Positions 8,579 through 17,793 of a DNA stretch of 64,000 nt are shown one piece after another. The stretch is from positions 866-64,865 of the forward strand of contig NZ_JANAVP010000033.1 in assembly GCF_024213665.1 (NCBI RefSeq), read 5' to 3'. The position numbers were made by a program, and so were the translations under genes. Numbering within the stretch: position 1 is the first letter of the stretch; the number at the start of each line of letters is the position of its first letter. Under the pieces are notes generated by a model. That model was not told where the DNA came from. It ran no database searches and saw only the letters and a list, made by a program, of their open reading frames with translations. Source of the DNA: Streptomyces sp. A3M-1-3. Lineage in GTDB: Bacteria; Actinomycetota; Actinomycetes; Streptomycetales; Streptomycetaceae.

Positions 8579-9483
8579 CGACGACAACAGCAGCACGAAC
8601 TGTCTTTCTCCTTGCCCACACCGGCCGTCCGGCCGCGATTCGCAGCGCCGAGCTCGTCGTCCAGGGGCTGCTGCGCAGCGGCCTGGGCGTACGGGTGCTG
8701 ACCGCGGAGGCGGCCGATCTGCCACTGCCGCCGTCGGTCGAACTGGTGACCGAAGCGTCTCCCCGTGTACTCGAGGGCTGCGAGCTGCTGATCGTCCTCG
8801 GCGGTGACGGGACGCTGCTGCGCGGCGCGGAGTTCGCCCGCGCTTCGGGCGTGCCGATGCTCGGGGTCAACCTGGGGCGGGTCGGCTTCCTCGCCGAGGC
8901 CGAGCGCGACGACCTCGACAAGGTGGTCGACCGGGTCGTCACCAGGGCGTACGAGGTTGAGGAGCGGATGACGATCGACATCGTCGTCCGCAACAACGGC
9001 GACGTCGTGCACAGCGACTGGGCGCTCAACGAGGCCGCCGTGCAGAAGGTCTCGCCCGAGCGCATGCTCGAGGTCGTCCTCGAGATCGACGGCCGGCCGG
9101 TCTCCGGCTTCGGCTGCGACGGCATCGTCTGCGCCACCCCGACCGGCTCCACCGCGTACGCCTTCTCGGCCGGCGGCCCCGTCGTCTGGCCCGAGGTGGA
9201 GGCGCTGCTGATGGTGCCGATCAGCGCCCACGCGCTGTTCGCCAAGCCACTGGTGACCTCACCGACCTCGGTGCTCGCGGTGGAGGTGCAGCCGGGCACG
9301 CCGCACGGGGTGCTGTGGTGCGACGGGCGCCGGATGCTGGAACTGCCCTCGGGCGCGCGGGTGGAGGTACGGCGGGGGGCGGTGCCGGTACGGCTGGCGC
9401 GGCTGCACCACGCGTCGTTCACCGACCGGCTGGTGGCGAAGTTCGCGCTGCCGGTGTCGGGTTGGCGCGGAGCGCCGCACTGA
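8575..9483 (+). CDS. nadK: NAD kinase
   Basis: Phosphorylates NAD to NADP. The GGDG motif (residues 76-79, in VLGGDGTLLRGAE), NLGRVGFLAE, DWALNEAAVQK and the glycine-rich CATPTGSTAYAFSAGGP loop are all present in 302 residues. The start is the TTG at 8575, which overlaps the tlyA stop as TTGA; no ATG or GTG lies before the homology. It is probably translated by coupling from tlyA. Confidence 0.93.
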   Translation: MTTTTAARTVFLLAHTGRPAAIRSAELVVQGLLRSGLGVRVLTAEAADLPLPPSVELVTEASPRVLEGCELLIVLGGDGTLLRGAEFARASGVPMLGVNLGRVGFLAEAERDDLDKVVDRVVTRAYEVEERMTIDIVVRNNGDVVHSDWALNEAAVQKVSPERMLEVVLEIDGRPVSGFGCDGIVCATPTGSTAYAFSAGGPVVWPEVEALLMVPISAHALFAKPLVTSPTSVLAVEVQPGTPHGVLWCDGRRMLELPSGARVEVRRGAVPVRLARLHHASFTDRLVAKFALPVSGWRGAPH

Positions 9484-9494
9484 GCGCCGCACTG
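9471..9494 (+). repeat. 12-bp tandem duplication containing the nadK stop codon
   Basis: AGCGCCGCACTG is repeated twice exactly and followed by a third partial copy. The first copy supplies the final codons and most of the nadK TGA, so the later copies are untranslated. Confidence 0.85.
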
Positions 9495-9606
9495 AGCGCC
9501 GCGCCGGCGGTCATCCGGCGCGGGCCGCGATGGTACGGCTCCGGGAGCCCGGGTGGGTGAAGGGGGCGGGGCCCGTCGCACACCGGGCCCCGGACCTCGT
9601 AAGGTC

Positions 9607-11352
9607 GTGTCCGTGTTGGAGGAGATGCGGATACGGTCGCTCGGGGTCATCGACGACGCGGTGGTCGAGCTGTCGCCCGGGTTCACCGCGGTGACCGGCG
9701 AGACCGGTGCCGGCAAGACGATGGTCGTGACCAGCCTCGGGCTGCTGCTCGGCGGCCGGGCCGACGCTGCCCTGGTGCGGATCGGGGCCAAGGCCGCCGT
9801 CGTCGAGGGGCGGATCACCATGCCTCCGGGCGCGCCCGCCGCCGTACGCGCGGAGGAGGCCGGGGCCGAACTCGACGACGGGGTGTTGCTGATCAGCCGT
9901 ACCGTCTCGGCCGAGGGGCGCTCGCGCGCCCACCTCGGCGGGCGGTCCGTGCCGGTGGGGCTGCTCGGCGAGCTGGCCGACGACCTCGTCGCGGTACACG
10001 GCCAGACCGACCAGCAGGGCTTGCTGCGGCCGGCCCGGCAGCGGCAGGCGCTGGACCGGTACGCGGGAGACGCGGTGGCGGTCCCGCACGCGAAGTACGC
10101 GGCGGCGTACCGGCGGCTGCGGGCGGTGGCCACGGAGCTCGACGAGCTGACCACACGGGCCCGCGAGCGGGCTCAGGAGGCCGATCTGCTGCGCTTCGGG
10201 CTCGATGAGGTCGCGGGCGTCGAGCCGCGGGCCGGAGAGGACGTGGAGCTCGCGGCGGAGGCGGAGCGGCTCGGCCACGCCGAGGCGCTGGCTTCGGCGG
10301 CGGCCCTCGCGCATGCCGCGCTCGCGGGCAACCCGGAGGACCCTGAGGGCGTCGACGCGAACACGCTGGTCGCGGGCGCGCACCGGGCCGTGGAGGCCGT
10401 ACGCTCCCACGACCCCGCCCTTGCCTCGCTCGCCGACCGGATCGGCGAGATCGGCATCCTGGTCGGTGACGTCGCGGGCGAACTGGCCGGTTACGCGGAC
10501 AATTTGGACGCCGATCCGCTGCGGCTCGCGGCTGTGGAGGAGCGGCGAGCGGCCCTGACGCACCTGACACGCAAGTACGGCCAGGACATCGACGGCGTAC
10601 TGGCGTGGGCCGAACAGGGCGCCGCGCGGCTCACCGAGCTGGAGGGCGACGACGACCGGATCGGCGAGCTGACCGCCGAGCGGGATGCGCTGCGGGGTGA
10701 ACTGTCCGGCCTGGCACAGGCGTTGACCGACGCCCGCACCGAGGCCGCGGCGCGATTCGCCGACGCGGTCACCGCCGAACTGGCCTCGCTCGCCATGCCG
10801 CATGCCCGGGTCACCATCGACATCCGGCAGCACGACGATCCGGACGGCATCGAGGTCGGCGGGCGTCCCGTCTCCTACGGCACGTCCGGCGCGGACGAGG
10901 TCGAGCTGCTGCTCGCCCCGCACCCGGGAGCCCAGCCCCGGCCCATCGCCAAGGGCGCCTCGGGTGGTGAGCTGTCCCGGGTGATGCTCGCAGTCGAGGT
11001 GGTCTTCGCCGGCTCGGACCCGGTGCCGACGTACCTCTTCGACGAGGTGGACGCGGGGGTGGGCGGCAAGGCGGCCGTCGAAGTCGGCCGGCGGCTGGCG
11101 AAGCTGGCCAAGTCCGCGCAGGTCGTGGTGGTCACGCACCTGCCGCAGGTCGCTGCCTTCGCGGACCGGCAGCTGCTGGTCGAGAAGACGAACGACGGCT
11201 CGGTGACGCGTAGCGGTGTGACGGTCCTCGAAGGCGAGGACCGGGTGCGCGAGCTCTCGCGGATGCTGGCCGGCCAGGAGGACTCCGAAACGGCCCGCGC
11301 CCACGCGGAAGAACTCCTCGCGACGGCACGGGCAGACGCGGTGGCTCACTGA
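9607..11352 (+). CDS. recN: DNA repair protein RecN
   Basis: SMC-like repair ATPase of 581 residues. Walker A is GETGAGKT (31-38), a coiled-coil arm with many Ala/Glu/Arg residues occupies the middle, and the C-terminal half carries KGASGGELSRVMLA (signature) and PTYLFDEVDAGVGG (Walker B). GTG 9607 is chosen; GTG 9613 and ATG 9625 are also possible because no strong ribosome site is visible. RecN acts in double-strand break repair. Confidence 0.92.
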   Translation: MSVLEEMRIRSLGVIDDAVVELSPGFTAVTGETGAGKTMVVTSLGLLLGGRADAALVRIGAKAAVVEGRITMPPGAPAAVRAEEAGAELDDGVLLISRTVSAEGRSRAHLGGRSVPVGLLGELADDLVAVHGQTDQQGLLRPARQRQALDRYAGDAVAVPHAKYAAAYRRLRAVATELDELTTRARERAQEADLLRFGLDEVAGVEPRAGEDVELAAEAERLGHAEALASAAALAHAALAGNPEDPEGVDANTLVAGAHRAVEAVRSHDPALASLADRIGEIGILVGDVAGELAGYADNLDADPLRLAAVEERRAALTHLTRKYGQDIDGVLAWAEQGAARLTELEGDDDRIGELTAERDALRGELSGLAQALTDARTEAAARFADAVTAELASLAMPHARVTIDIRQHDDPDGIEVGGRPVSYGTSGADEVELLLAPHPGAQPRPIAKGASGGELSRVMLAVEVVFAGSDPVPTYLFDEVDAGVGGKAAVEVGRRLAKLAKSAQVVVVTHLPQVAAFADRQLLVEKTNDGSVTRSGVTVLEGEDRVRELSRMLAGQEDSETARAHAEELLATARADAVAH

Positions 11353-11529
11353 CGGCCGCGGGTGACAACTACGCGGCCGGGTGGCACTTGCTACCGTCGC
11401 CGCGCGGACCGGCCCAGGCGTGAGGGGCCACCGCGGGGCCGACTGTGGGTTGCGGCCAGGCAGGGGTGGGACGGCTCGCGGCCGTTGCGGCGCCGGTTGG
11501 GGCTGTCAGTGCCGCATAGGGTGGGCGGC

Positions 11530-12506
11530 ATGATATCCGGGCACCGCACCTTTGGCGGGAGAATCGCCGCTTTTGCCACGGCAGTTGGCGCCACTCGCGC
11601 CGGATACGGGGCGTTGCGTCGCAGGCCTCCGGGCGGGGGTCGGGCTGTGGGAGCGGAAGAACCGTGCGGGGCGGGTCGTCGATCTGTTCGCCGGGCCCGC
11701 GACCGTCATGGGGGCCGCTCTCGGTGCGGCCGTCGCGCCCGGACTTCCCGGCCGGGCCAGGGGTGCCGGCGGGCTCGCCGTGCTGGCCGCCGGGGCCTGT
11801 GGCGCGTACGACGATCTGGCCGGGGCCGGTGATCCACGGCGCGGTTTCCGCGCGCATCTGTCCGCCCTGCGCGAGGGCGAAGTCACCAGCGGTGCGGTGA
11901 AGCTCTTCGGCATCGGCGCCGCCGGGCTCGCCGCGGGCGCGCTGCTCAAGGAGCGGCCCGTCGACAGACTGCTGGCGGGCGTGGTGATCGCGGGCACCGC
12001 CCATCTGGTCAATCTGGTCGACGTACGTCCGGGAGCAGCGGCCGGTGCCGTACTGGCGATCGGCGCGCCGGGGCTGCTGAAGGGCGGCGCGGCGGGAACG
12101 CTCGCCGCCGCGCCCCTGGGCGCCACGGCCGCTGTCACCGCCGACGACCTCGGCGAGCGCACGATGATCGGTGACGCCGGGGCGCACGCGCTCGGCGCGG
12201 CCCTAAGGGCTGTCCCGTAATCCCCGGCGAGTCAGCGCACGGCGTCAGATGCGGTGCATCGCAAGGCGGAGGGTCGTCCTCATACTGGGCGTATTCGGAC
12301 GAGCCCGACAACGCAGCGAGGTGCCGTAGCTGGCGTCGGGCGCTCGGCGGGGATTGCGGGACAGCCCTTAGGCGTCGCCGTCGTCGCGGGCAACGGCCGG
12401 GCCGGGCTCGCCAGCGCATGCGGTGGGACTGGTCGCGGCCGCGGTGTACGGGGACAAGGTCAGCCGTACGGTGGCGAATTGGGGGCGCGCTCACCCGTGT
12501 GAGTGA
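11530..12506 (+). pseudogene. Decayed MraY/WecA-like glycosyltransferase gene with MITE insertion
   Basis: Three pieces in two frames make one gene. The N-terminus (MISGHRTFGG to RRRPPGG) is in the frame of ATG 11530. A one-base excess in the G run near 11643 moves it to the frame reading WERKNRAGRVVDLFAGPA through NLVDVRPG and ERTMIGDAGAHALG, which match MraY-family active-site motifs. That frame is cut at 12205 by the MITE, whose end supplies the TAA. Removing the MITE restores the reading (AALGVAVVAGNGRAGLA), and a second +1 shift near 12411-12416 is needed to reach the tail AVGLVAAAVYGDKVS and a stop at 12504. The product was a multi-membrane protein; function is lost. Confidence 0.8.
12206..12368. 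mobile_element. 163-bp MITE with 21-bp-plus inverted ends and TA duplication
   Basis: The ends AGGGCTGTCCCGTAATCCCC and GGGGATTGCGGGACAGCCCT are inverted copies with one mismatch. They are flanked by TA on both sides; joining the flanks rebuilds the target CTAG. There is no coding capacity inside. TA duplication at CTAG is the known habit of IS630-type elements, so mobilisation in trans by such a transposase is inferred. Elements with these ends are common in Streptomyces. Confidence 0.88.
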
Positions 12507-12679
12507 TCCCGGGGCCGCTGTGACAGCCCCCGCCGGGGGATCCACCCCTTGGCGGTGCCGGAACGCGCGTACGGACTGGCATCCTTGGCGGCAGCAGCTC
12601 GCCGCACTTCTGCCGGCCGCTCGCCCTCCCTCGTTCCGTCCGAGTACCGTCCGACGCCCGACTCAGGAGCTCCGGCCAC

Positions 12680-13795
12680 GTGAGCAGCATCCCGGTCCCG
12701 CCGTACGGCAAGGCGCCGTTGCGCACTGTCCAAGTGCTGGGCGGCGGCAGCGCGGGCAGCAGCGCGCACGTCACGTCGCTGGCGGCGGGGCTGGTCGCGA
12801 GGGGCGTACGGGTGACCGTGTGCGCCCCCGCCGAGGCCGACCGCGCGTATGACTTCATCGGAGCGGGCGCCCACTTCACGCCCGTGCCGCGGCGCAGCGA
12901 TCCTGCCGCGTTGGCCGCGCTGCGTACGGTGTGCGCCGCGGCGGACGTCGTGCACGCGCACGGACTGCACGCGGCCGTGCGCGCCGCCCTCGCGCTCAGG
13001 GGCCGGCGGACTCCGCTCGTGGTCACCTGGCACACCCGGGCGCACGCCGACGGCGCGCGGGGCCATGTGATGCGCCTGCTGGAGCGGAGGGTGGCCAGGG
13101 CCGCGGCTGTCGTGCTCGGAACGTCGTCCGACCTGGTCGACCGGGCCCGCCGCCGGGGGGCGCGCGATGCGCGGCTCGCGCCGGTCACCGTGCCGGCACC
13201 CCGGCGGCCTCCTGGCGGCGCCGCGGAGGGAAAGGCCCGGGTGGAACTCGGCGCGGTCGGCCGCCCGTTGCTCATGGCCATCGGCAGTCTGGTGCCGCAC
13301 CGGGGGTACTCGACGCTGCTGGACGCGGCTCGCGACTGGCGCGGCCTGGACCCCGTGCCGCTGACCGTCATCGCGGGGGAGGGGCCGCTGCGGGGCGCGC
13401 TGCAACGCCGTATCGAGGCCGAATCGCTGCCCGTCCGGCTCATCGGCCGGCGCGACGACGCCGCCGAACTGCTCGCCGCCGCCGACCTCGCGCTGCTGCC
13501 CAGCCGCTGGGAGGCCCGCTCCCTGCTGGCCCAGGAGGCGCTGCGGGCCGGCGTCCCCCTGGTCGCCACGGCGGTGGGCGGGGTCCCGGAGCTGGTGGGC
13601 GACGCGGCGGAGCTCGTACCGTACGGGGACGCGGAGGCGTTCGCTCATGCGGTGGAGCGGCTGCTGGCGGATCCCGCGCGCAGAAGCGAACTCGCGGCGG
13701 CGGGTAGGTTGCAGGCGGCCGGATGGCCGACGGAGGACGACACGGTCGCTCAGGTCCTGGCGGTCTACGACGAACTGACGGAGCGTCGCGGCTAG
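12680..13795 (+). CDS. GT4 family glycosyltransferase
   Basis: This 371-residue GT-B enzyme has a Gly-rich N-terminal loop (VQVLGGGSAGSSAHV), the linker segment MAIGSLVPHRGYSTLLDAA, and a C-terminal nucleotide-sugar site with E-x7-E (EARSLLAQE) and PLVATAVGGVPELV. GTG 12680 has AGGAG about 11 bases upstream. Donor and acceptor are unknown. It lies directly after the decayed MraY-like gene, so it may have lost a pathway partner. Confidence 0.85.
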   Translation: MSSIPVPPYGKAPLRTVQVLGGGSAGSSAHVTSLAAGLVARGVRVTVCAPAEADRAYDFIGAGAHFTPVPRRSDPAALAALRTVCAAADVVHAHGLHAAVRAALALRGRRTPLVVTWHTRAHADGARGHVMRLLERRVARAAAVVLGTSSDLVDRARRRGARDARLAPVTVPAPRRPPGGAAEGKARVELGAVGRPLLMAIGSLVPHRGYSTLLDAARDWRGLDPVPLTVIAGEGPLRGALQRRIEAESLPVRLIGRRDDAAELLAAADLALLPSRWEARSLLAQEALRAGVPLVATAVGGVPELVGDAAELVPYGDAEAFAHAVERLLADPARRSELAAAGRLQAAGWPTEDDTVAQVLAVYDELTERRG

Positions 13796-13833
13796 GGACT
13801 GTCCCCCCGCCCCGCCCCGCCGCTCCGCCCCTC

Positions 13834-13880
13834 CCCCGAAACCGGGGCAGGCCCCCGCCCCCGATGCGGCAGTTTCGGGG
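13834..13880. terminator. Possible terminator hairpin between convergent genes
   Basis: A 9-bp inverted repeat (CCCCGAAAC and GTTTCGGGG) spans a 29-base loop downstream of the glycosyltransferase and before the convergent gene fragment. The large loop makes it a weak candidate. Confidence 0.35.
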
Positions 13881-13903
13881 CAGGCCCACGGCCCGCACCG
13901 AGG

Positions 13904-14206
13904 TCAGCCCCAGGAGGTTCCGGCGGGTTCGCTGATGGTGGTGGTGATCCGGTTGAACATATTGGTCACACCGATGAGCAGGATCAGGGCGGACAGCTGC
14001 TGCTCGTCGAAATGATCGGCGACCTCGTCCCACAAGGCGTCGGGTACGGCTACGCCGGAGCGGTCGGCGAGGCGGGTGACGGTCTCGGTCAGCTCCGGTG
14101 CGGCGCGTTCGGCGTCGCTGAAGAACGGGGCTTCGCGCCAGGCCGCCACCGCCGCGATCCGCTCCGTGCTCTCGCCGGCCTTGACGAGGTTCTGCGCGTG
14201 GGCGTG
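13904..14206 (-). pseudogene. Carboxymuconolactone decarboxylase (AhpD-like) family fragment, 5' half missing
   Basis: The frame reads HAHAQNLVKAGE, then AAVAAWREAPFFSDAERAA, DEQQLSALILLIGVTNMFNR and a stop at 13904, which is the C-terminal half of a peroxidase-type CMD protein. The CxxC active-site half that should come before HAHAQN is absent: the sequence changes at about 14206 into a TetR fragment on the other strand. A GTG at 14149 could start an 81-residue remnant, but it would lack the catalytic cysteines. Confidence 0.75.
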
Positions 14207-14532
14207 TCTACGAAGCGGCCGGGTTCGTCGGTACGGAGGCCGACCGCGCGGCGGCCGCCGTCTTCACGTTCGTACTCGGGAGCGTCCTTGGTGCGTCGGC
14301 CGAGGCGTCGCTGACCCGGCGGTTGAGCCGCGACGGCGGCGATGCGGAGAAACGGATCGGTGACTTCATGGCGAAGGCGAGCGAAGTCGCCATGGAGTTC
14401 CCGCGGTTGCGCAGTCGCCTCGAAACGCCGGCGGCCGACTTCGCCGCGGCACCCGAGCGGACCTTCGAGTGCGGCCTCCAGGCCCTCCTCAACGGCCTTG
14501 AAGAGCAGCAGGCTTCGCGAAACCGCATCTGA
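14206..14532 (+). pseudogene. TetR-family regulator C-terminal fragment
   Basis: From VYEAAGFVGTEAD through FTFVLGSVLGASAEASLTRR and FECGLQALLNGLEE the frame matches a TetR C-terminal ligand domain (109 codons). No DNA-binding helix-turn-helix precedes it. Its 5' end meets the 5' end of the CMD fragment at the same base, as expected if one deletion removed the shared promoter region and both N-termini of a divergent regulator/target pair. Confidence 0.72.
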
Positions 14533-14634
14533 ACCAGTCGCCCCGGACCCCGGCAGCGGAGGGTCACGCACCCCCGGTGCCACCGCCTGCCACCGCCCCG
14601 CCGGGTACGGCTCGCGCCCGTCCCCGACCGCCCG

Positions 14635-16293
14635 TCAGGAGGTGTGGCGGCGGGCTCTCAGGGCCAGACTCAGGGCCAGGACCGTTTGGGGGTCGTCCAG
14701 GTCCGTGCCCAGCAGTTCCGAGATCCGGGCCAGCCGGTTGTACAGCGTCTGGCGGTTCAGGTGCAGCTCGCGCGCCGTCTCCGCCTTCCGGCCCGCGTGG
14801 GCCAGGTACGTCTCCAGGGTCGGAAGCAGCGGCGGGCGGGACGCGCGGTCATGGGCCCGCAAGGGCCCGATCGCCCGGTCCACGAACGCCGCCAGGTCCG
14901 GGTGCTCCCGCAGCCGCCACAGCAGCAGGTCGATGTCCAGCCGCCGGGCGTCGTACCAGGGGCGGTCCATCAGCCCCTGCGCGGCCGTCGCCGTCTCCGC
15001 CGCGTGCCGCAGCCCCGCGCTCGCCGCCGCCCAGCCGCCCGCGACCCCGACCACCACGACGGGCGGGTGTCCGCCCGCCCGCTCCAGGCCGGCCCGTTCG
15101 ACACCCGCCCGCAGCGCCGCCGCCACCCGGTCCGCCACCGCCGTGCGTTCGGACTCGGAGCGCAGGCCGAGCAGCAGCGGCACCCGTCCCTCGACCGGGC
15201 GCACGCCCAGCAGCACCGGGACGCCGACCGAGGAGAGCTCCTCCAGCACCGCCCGCGCCAGCACCGCCCAGTTGCCGGTCGGCGACAGCTCGGCAGCGAG
15301 CCGCATCACCACCGGCAGCAGCGGCCCGTCGCCCGGCTTGAAGCCGAGCACCCGGGCCTGCGCCGGCGCGTCCTCCGCGGTGATACGCCCCTCGGCCAGG
15401 TCGGTCAGGAAGTCGCCGCGGCCCCGCGCCGCGAGCTCCTCCTCCTGGCGCGCCTGCATCAGTACGACGGCCAGGATGCCCGCGGCACGCTCCACCGCGA
15501 TCCGGTGCACCGGCAGCAGCGGCGAGGACACGGCCAGCAGGACTATCCGGGCGCGCACCGCGCCGGTCCCGTGGCCGCCACCCGGCACGTCCACCAGTAC
15601 CGCGTTCGCCGGCGGGCCGTCCTCGCGCGCCTCGCGCTGGCCGCGCAGCCCTTCCCACATCTGCAGCGGATCGGCGAGCGCCGGTTCCGAACCGGCGGCG
15701 CCGGCCGCCGCGTACAACAGCTGTCCGTCGGGGGTCTCCAGGAACACCGGATCGCCGGTGAAGTCGGCGAGGATGCTCAGCACCTGGGGGATTCCACCGC
15801 CGCCGAGGAGTGCCTCCGTACAGCGGAGGTGGACCTCCTCGGCCTGCTGGAGCAGCGCGTAGTGCCCGTTGACGATCTCGGTGTGGACCTCTTCGGTCAC
15901 CGTCACGAAGGGCACCTCGCGGTGCAGCTGGACCAGCGGCAGCCCGGCCGCCCGCGCGGTCTCCACGATCGTCGCGGGCAGCCGGCTGAAGCGCGGTCCC
16001 AGCTCCACGACGAGGGCCGCGATCCCGCGGTCGGCGAGCCTGCGTACGAAGGCGCGCTGCTCGGCCGGCCGGGTGCCGAGACCCAGCCCCGTGGTGAGCA
16101 GCAGCTCGCCGCCCTTCAGCAGCGAGGCGATGTTCGGGACCTCGCCCGCGTGCACCCACCGCACCGTACGGTTCAGCCGGTCCGACGCGGCCACGACCTC
16201 CGGCAGCCCGCTGCGGAGCCCGGGCAGTTCCAGTGCCCGCTGCACCGTGATTCCGCCGCCCTGTGTGTCCAAGGGATTCGCCTTCACCGCCAT
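14635..16293 (-). CDS. PucR family transcriptional regulator
   Basis: The N-terminal PucR domain (ITVQRALELPGLRSGLPEVVA, GELLLTTGLGLG, LVVELGPRFSRLP; residues about 15-135) is followed by a GGDEF-like middle region and a C-terminal helix-turn-helix (LHLNRQTLYNRLARISELLG). PucR proteins often control purine or amino-acid catabolism. ATG 16293 gives 552 residues; there is no clear ribosome site. The FAD oxidoreductase lies 40 bp upstream on the same strand, so the two may form one transcript. Confidence 0.87.
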   Translation of the reverse strand: MAVKANPLDTQGGGITVQRALELPGLRSGLPEVVAASDRLNRTVRWVHAGEVPNIASLLKGGELLLTTGLGLGTRPAEQRAFVRRLADRGIAALVVELGPRFSRLPATIVETARAAGLPLVQLHREVPFVTVTEEVHTEIVNGHYALLQQAEEVHLRCTEALLGGGGIPQVLSILADFTGDPVFLETPDGQLLYAAAGAAGSEPALADPLQMWEGLRGQREAREDGPPANAVLVDVPGGGHGTGAVRARIVLLAVSSPLLPVHRIAVERAAGILAVVLMQARQEEELAARGRGDFLTDLAEGRITAEDAPAQARVLGFKPGDGPLLPVVMRLAAELSPTGNWAVLARAVLEELSSVGVPVLLGVRPVEGRVPLLLGLRSESERTAVADRVAAALRAGVERAGLERAGGHPPVVVVGVAGGWAAASAGLRHAAETATAAQGLMDRPWYDARRLDIDLLLWRLREHPDLAAFVDRAIGPLRAHDRASRPPLLPTLETYLAHAGRKAETARELHLNRQTLYNRLARISELLGTDLDDPQTVLALSLALRARRHTS

Positions 16294-16333
16294 GGCTGGG
16301 GACGCTACCTGGGCGAATGTGCCAGGAACAACG

Positions 16334-17716
16334 TCACCGCGGCCTGATGTTGTGGTTGCGGTTGAACACATTGTCGGGGTCGTACTGGGCCTTCACCGCG
16401 GCGAGACGCGCATAGTTCTCCGACCCGAATCCGGCCACCACCCGCTGTTCGCCCTCGTTTCCGATGAAGTTGAGGTACACCGCGCCGGTTGACCACGGCT
16501 GGACATCGGCCCGCACATCGCGCACCCACTGCCGGCCCCGCTCGTCGTCGGCCGGGTTGTCCCAGATGCCGAAGGGGTGGACGACCCACGGCGACGTGCG
16601 CCAGGGGACCGGGTAGCCGGCCCCGCCGTCCGCCAGCGCGCCGCCCTGCGGGAACAGCACGTGCTGGGAGTTCGACGGCACGATCATGCCGGCGGCGCGG
16701 GCACAGAAGACGTCCGCCGCCTCGTCCGGGAAGGAGTCGAGGTACTCGGCCGACCAGTAGTTACGCAGGCCCGGCGGGTCGTCGAGCATGCACTGCAGGT
16801 CGGCGTAGGGAATCTCGGCGATCACCTCCGCCTCATGGCCCAGCCGGAGCAGGGGTGCGGCCACTTTGCGCGCTTCCGCCTCGGACCCCACGTAGGTGAC
16901 CAGCACCATGCAGAGCAGCTTGCCCACCATGTGCTCGGGCAGGAACTCCTCGGGCGGCCCGGTCAGGTAGAGGAACCCGCCGCCCAACTCGTCCGGAGCG
17001 GACTCCAGGACGTCGCGGTACGTGCGCAGCACCCCGGGTCCCGCCTCGGCCTGCCACAGCAGCATCATGACCGCGACCGTGCTGACGGGGTGCAGCCGCA
17101 GGGTCAGGGAGGTGGCCACGCCGAAGTTGCCACCGCCGCCGTGCAGCGCCCAGAACAGCTCCGGGTTCTCGTCGTCGCTCGCCCGCACATGCTTGCCGTC
17201 GGCGGTCACGAGATCGACGGCGAGCAGGTTGTCGCAGGCCAGCCCTAGTTTGCGGTCGAGCCACCCGCTGCCGCCGCCCAAGGTGAAGCCGCCGACGCCG
17301 GTGGTGGAGACCCGGCCACCGGTGGTCGCCAGCCCGAAGGGCTGGGTGGCCCGGTCCAGGTGGCTCATGGTCGCGCCGCCGCCGACGCGTGCCCGGCGGG
17401 TGTCGGGATTGACGCTCACCGCGTGCATGCGCCGCAGATCGATGACCAGGCCGTCGTCGGCGAGGGCCATGCCCGCGACACTGTGCCCGCCGCCGCGTAC
17501 CGCGACCGGCAGTCCGAGGTCCCGTCCGAACCGGACGGCGGTGGCCACATCGGCGTCGGTCTCGCACTGCGCGATGACCGCCGGGCGCCGGTCGATCATG
17601 CCGTTGAAGAGCTCGCGGGCCTCGTCGTATCCCGTATCACCAGGGGTGAGGGTGTCGCCGGACAGTGCCTTGCGAAGACGGTCCAGGGCAGGTTCCGCGA
17701 TGACTTGGGGAGCCAT
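16334..17716 (-). CDS. FAD-binding oxidoreductase, VAO/BBE type
   Basis: The 460-residue protein has the PCMH FAD fold with RGGGHSVAG, whose His78 is the usual site of covalent FAD attachment, then GVGGFTLGGGSGWLDRKLGLACDN and the BBE-like C-terminus YDPDNVFNRNHNI. The second, cysteinyl FAD link of bicovalent members is not seen (VSTTGVGG replaces it). Such enzymes oxidise alcohols, sugars or natural-product intermediates; the substrate is unknown. Confidence 0.88.
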   Translation of the reverse strand: MAPQVIAEPALDRLRKALSGDTLTPGDTGYDEARELFNGMIDRRPAVIAQCETDADVATAVRFGRDLGLPVAVRGGGHSVAGMALADDGLVIDLRRMHAVSVNPDTRRARVGGGATMSHLDRATQPFGLATTGGRVSTTGVGGFTLGGGSGWLDRKLGLACDNLLAVDLVTADGKHVRASDDENPELFWALHGGGGNFGVATSLTLRLHPVSTVAVMMLLWQAEAGPGVLRTYRDVLESAPDELGGGFLYLTGPPEEFLPEHMVGKLLCMVLVTYVGSEAEARKVAAPLLRLGHEAEVIAEIPYADLQCMLDDPPGLRNYWSAEYLDSFPDEAADVFCARAAGMIVPSNSQHVLFPQGGALADGGAGYPVPWRTSPWVVHPFGIWDNPADDERGRQWVRDVRADVQPWSTGAVYLNFIGNEGEQRVVAGFGSENYARLAAVKAQYDPDNVFNRNHNIRPR

Positions 17717-17793
17717 GATGCCCCCTTCCGAGGGGCGCGACAGGACCTACTCATCGTAATTCGAACGGTCCTGCCCCGCCTGGCCCCGAGCCG

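Noticed and set aside
13791..13808. AGGGACTGTCCCC as another copy of the MITE end
   Set aside because: It matches only about 11 bases, has no partner end nearby and no duplicated TA.
14342..16347. Several plus-strand ORFs of 250-570 codons
   Set aside because: All are antisense to the PucR regulator, with Ser/Arg or Gln/Arg-rich translations and no domains.
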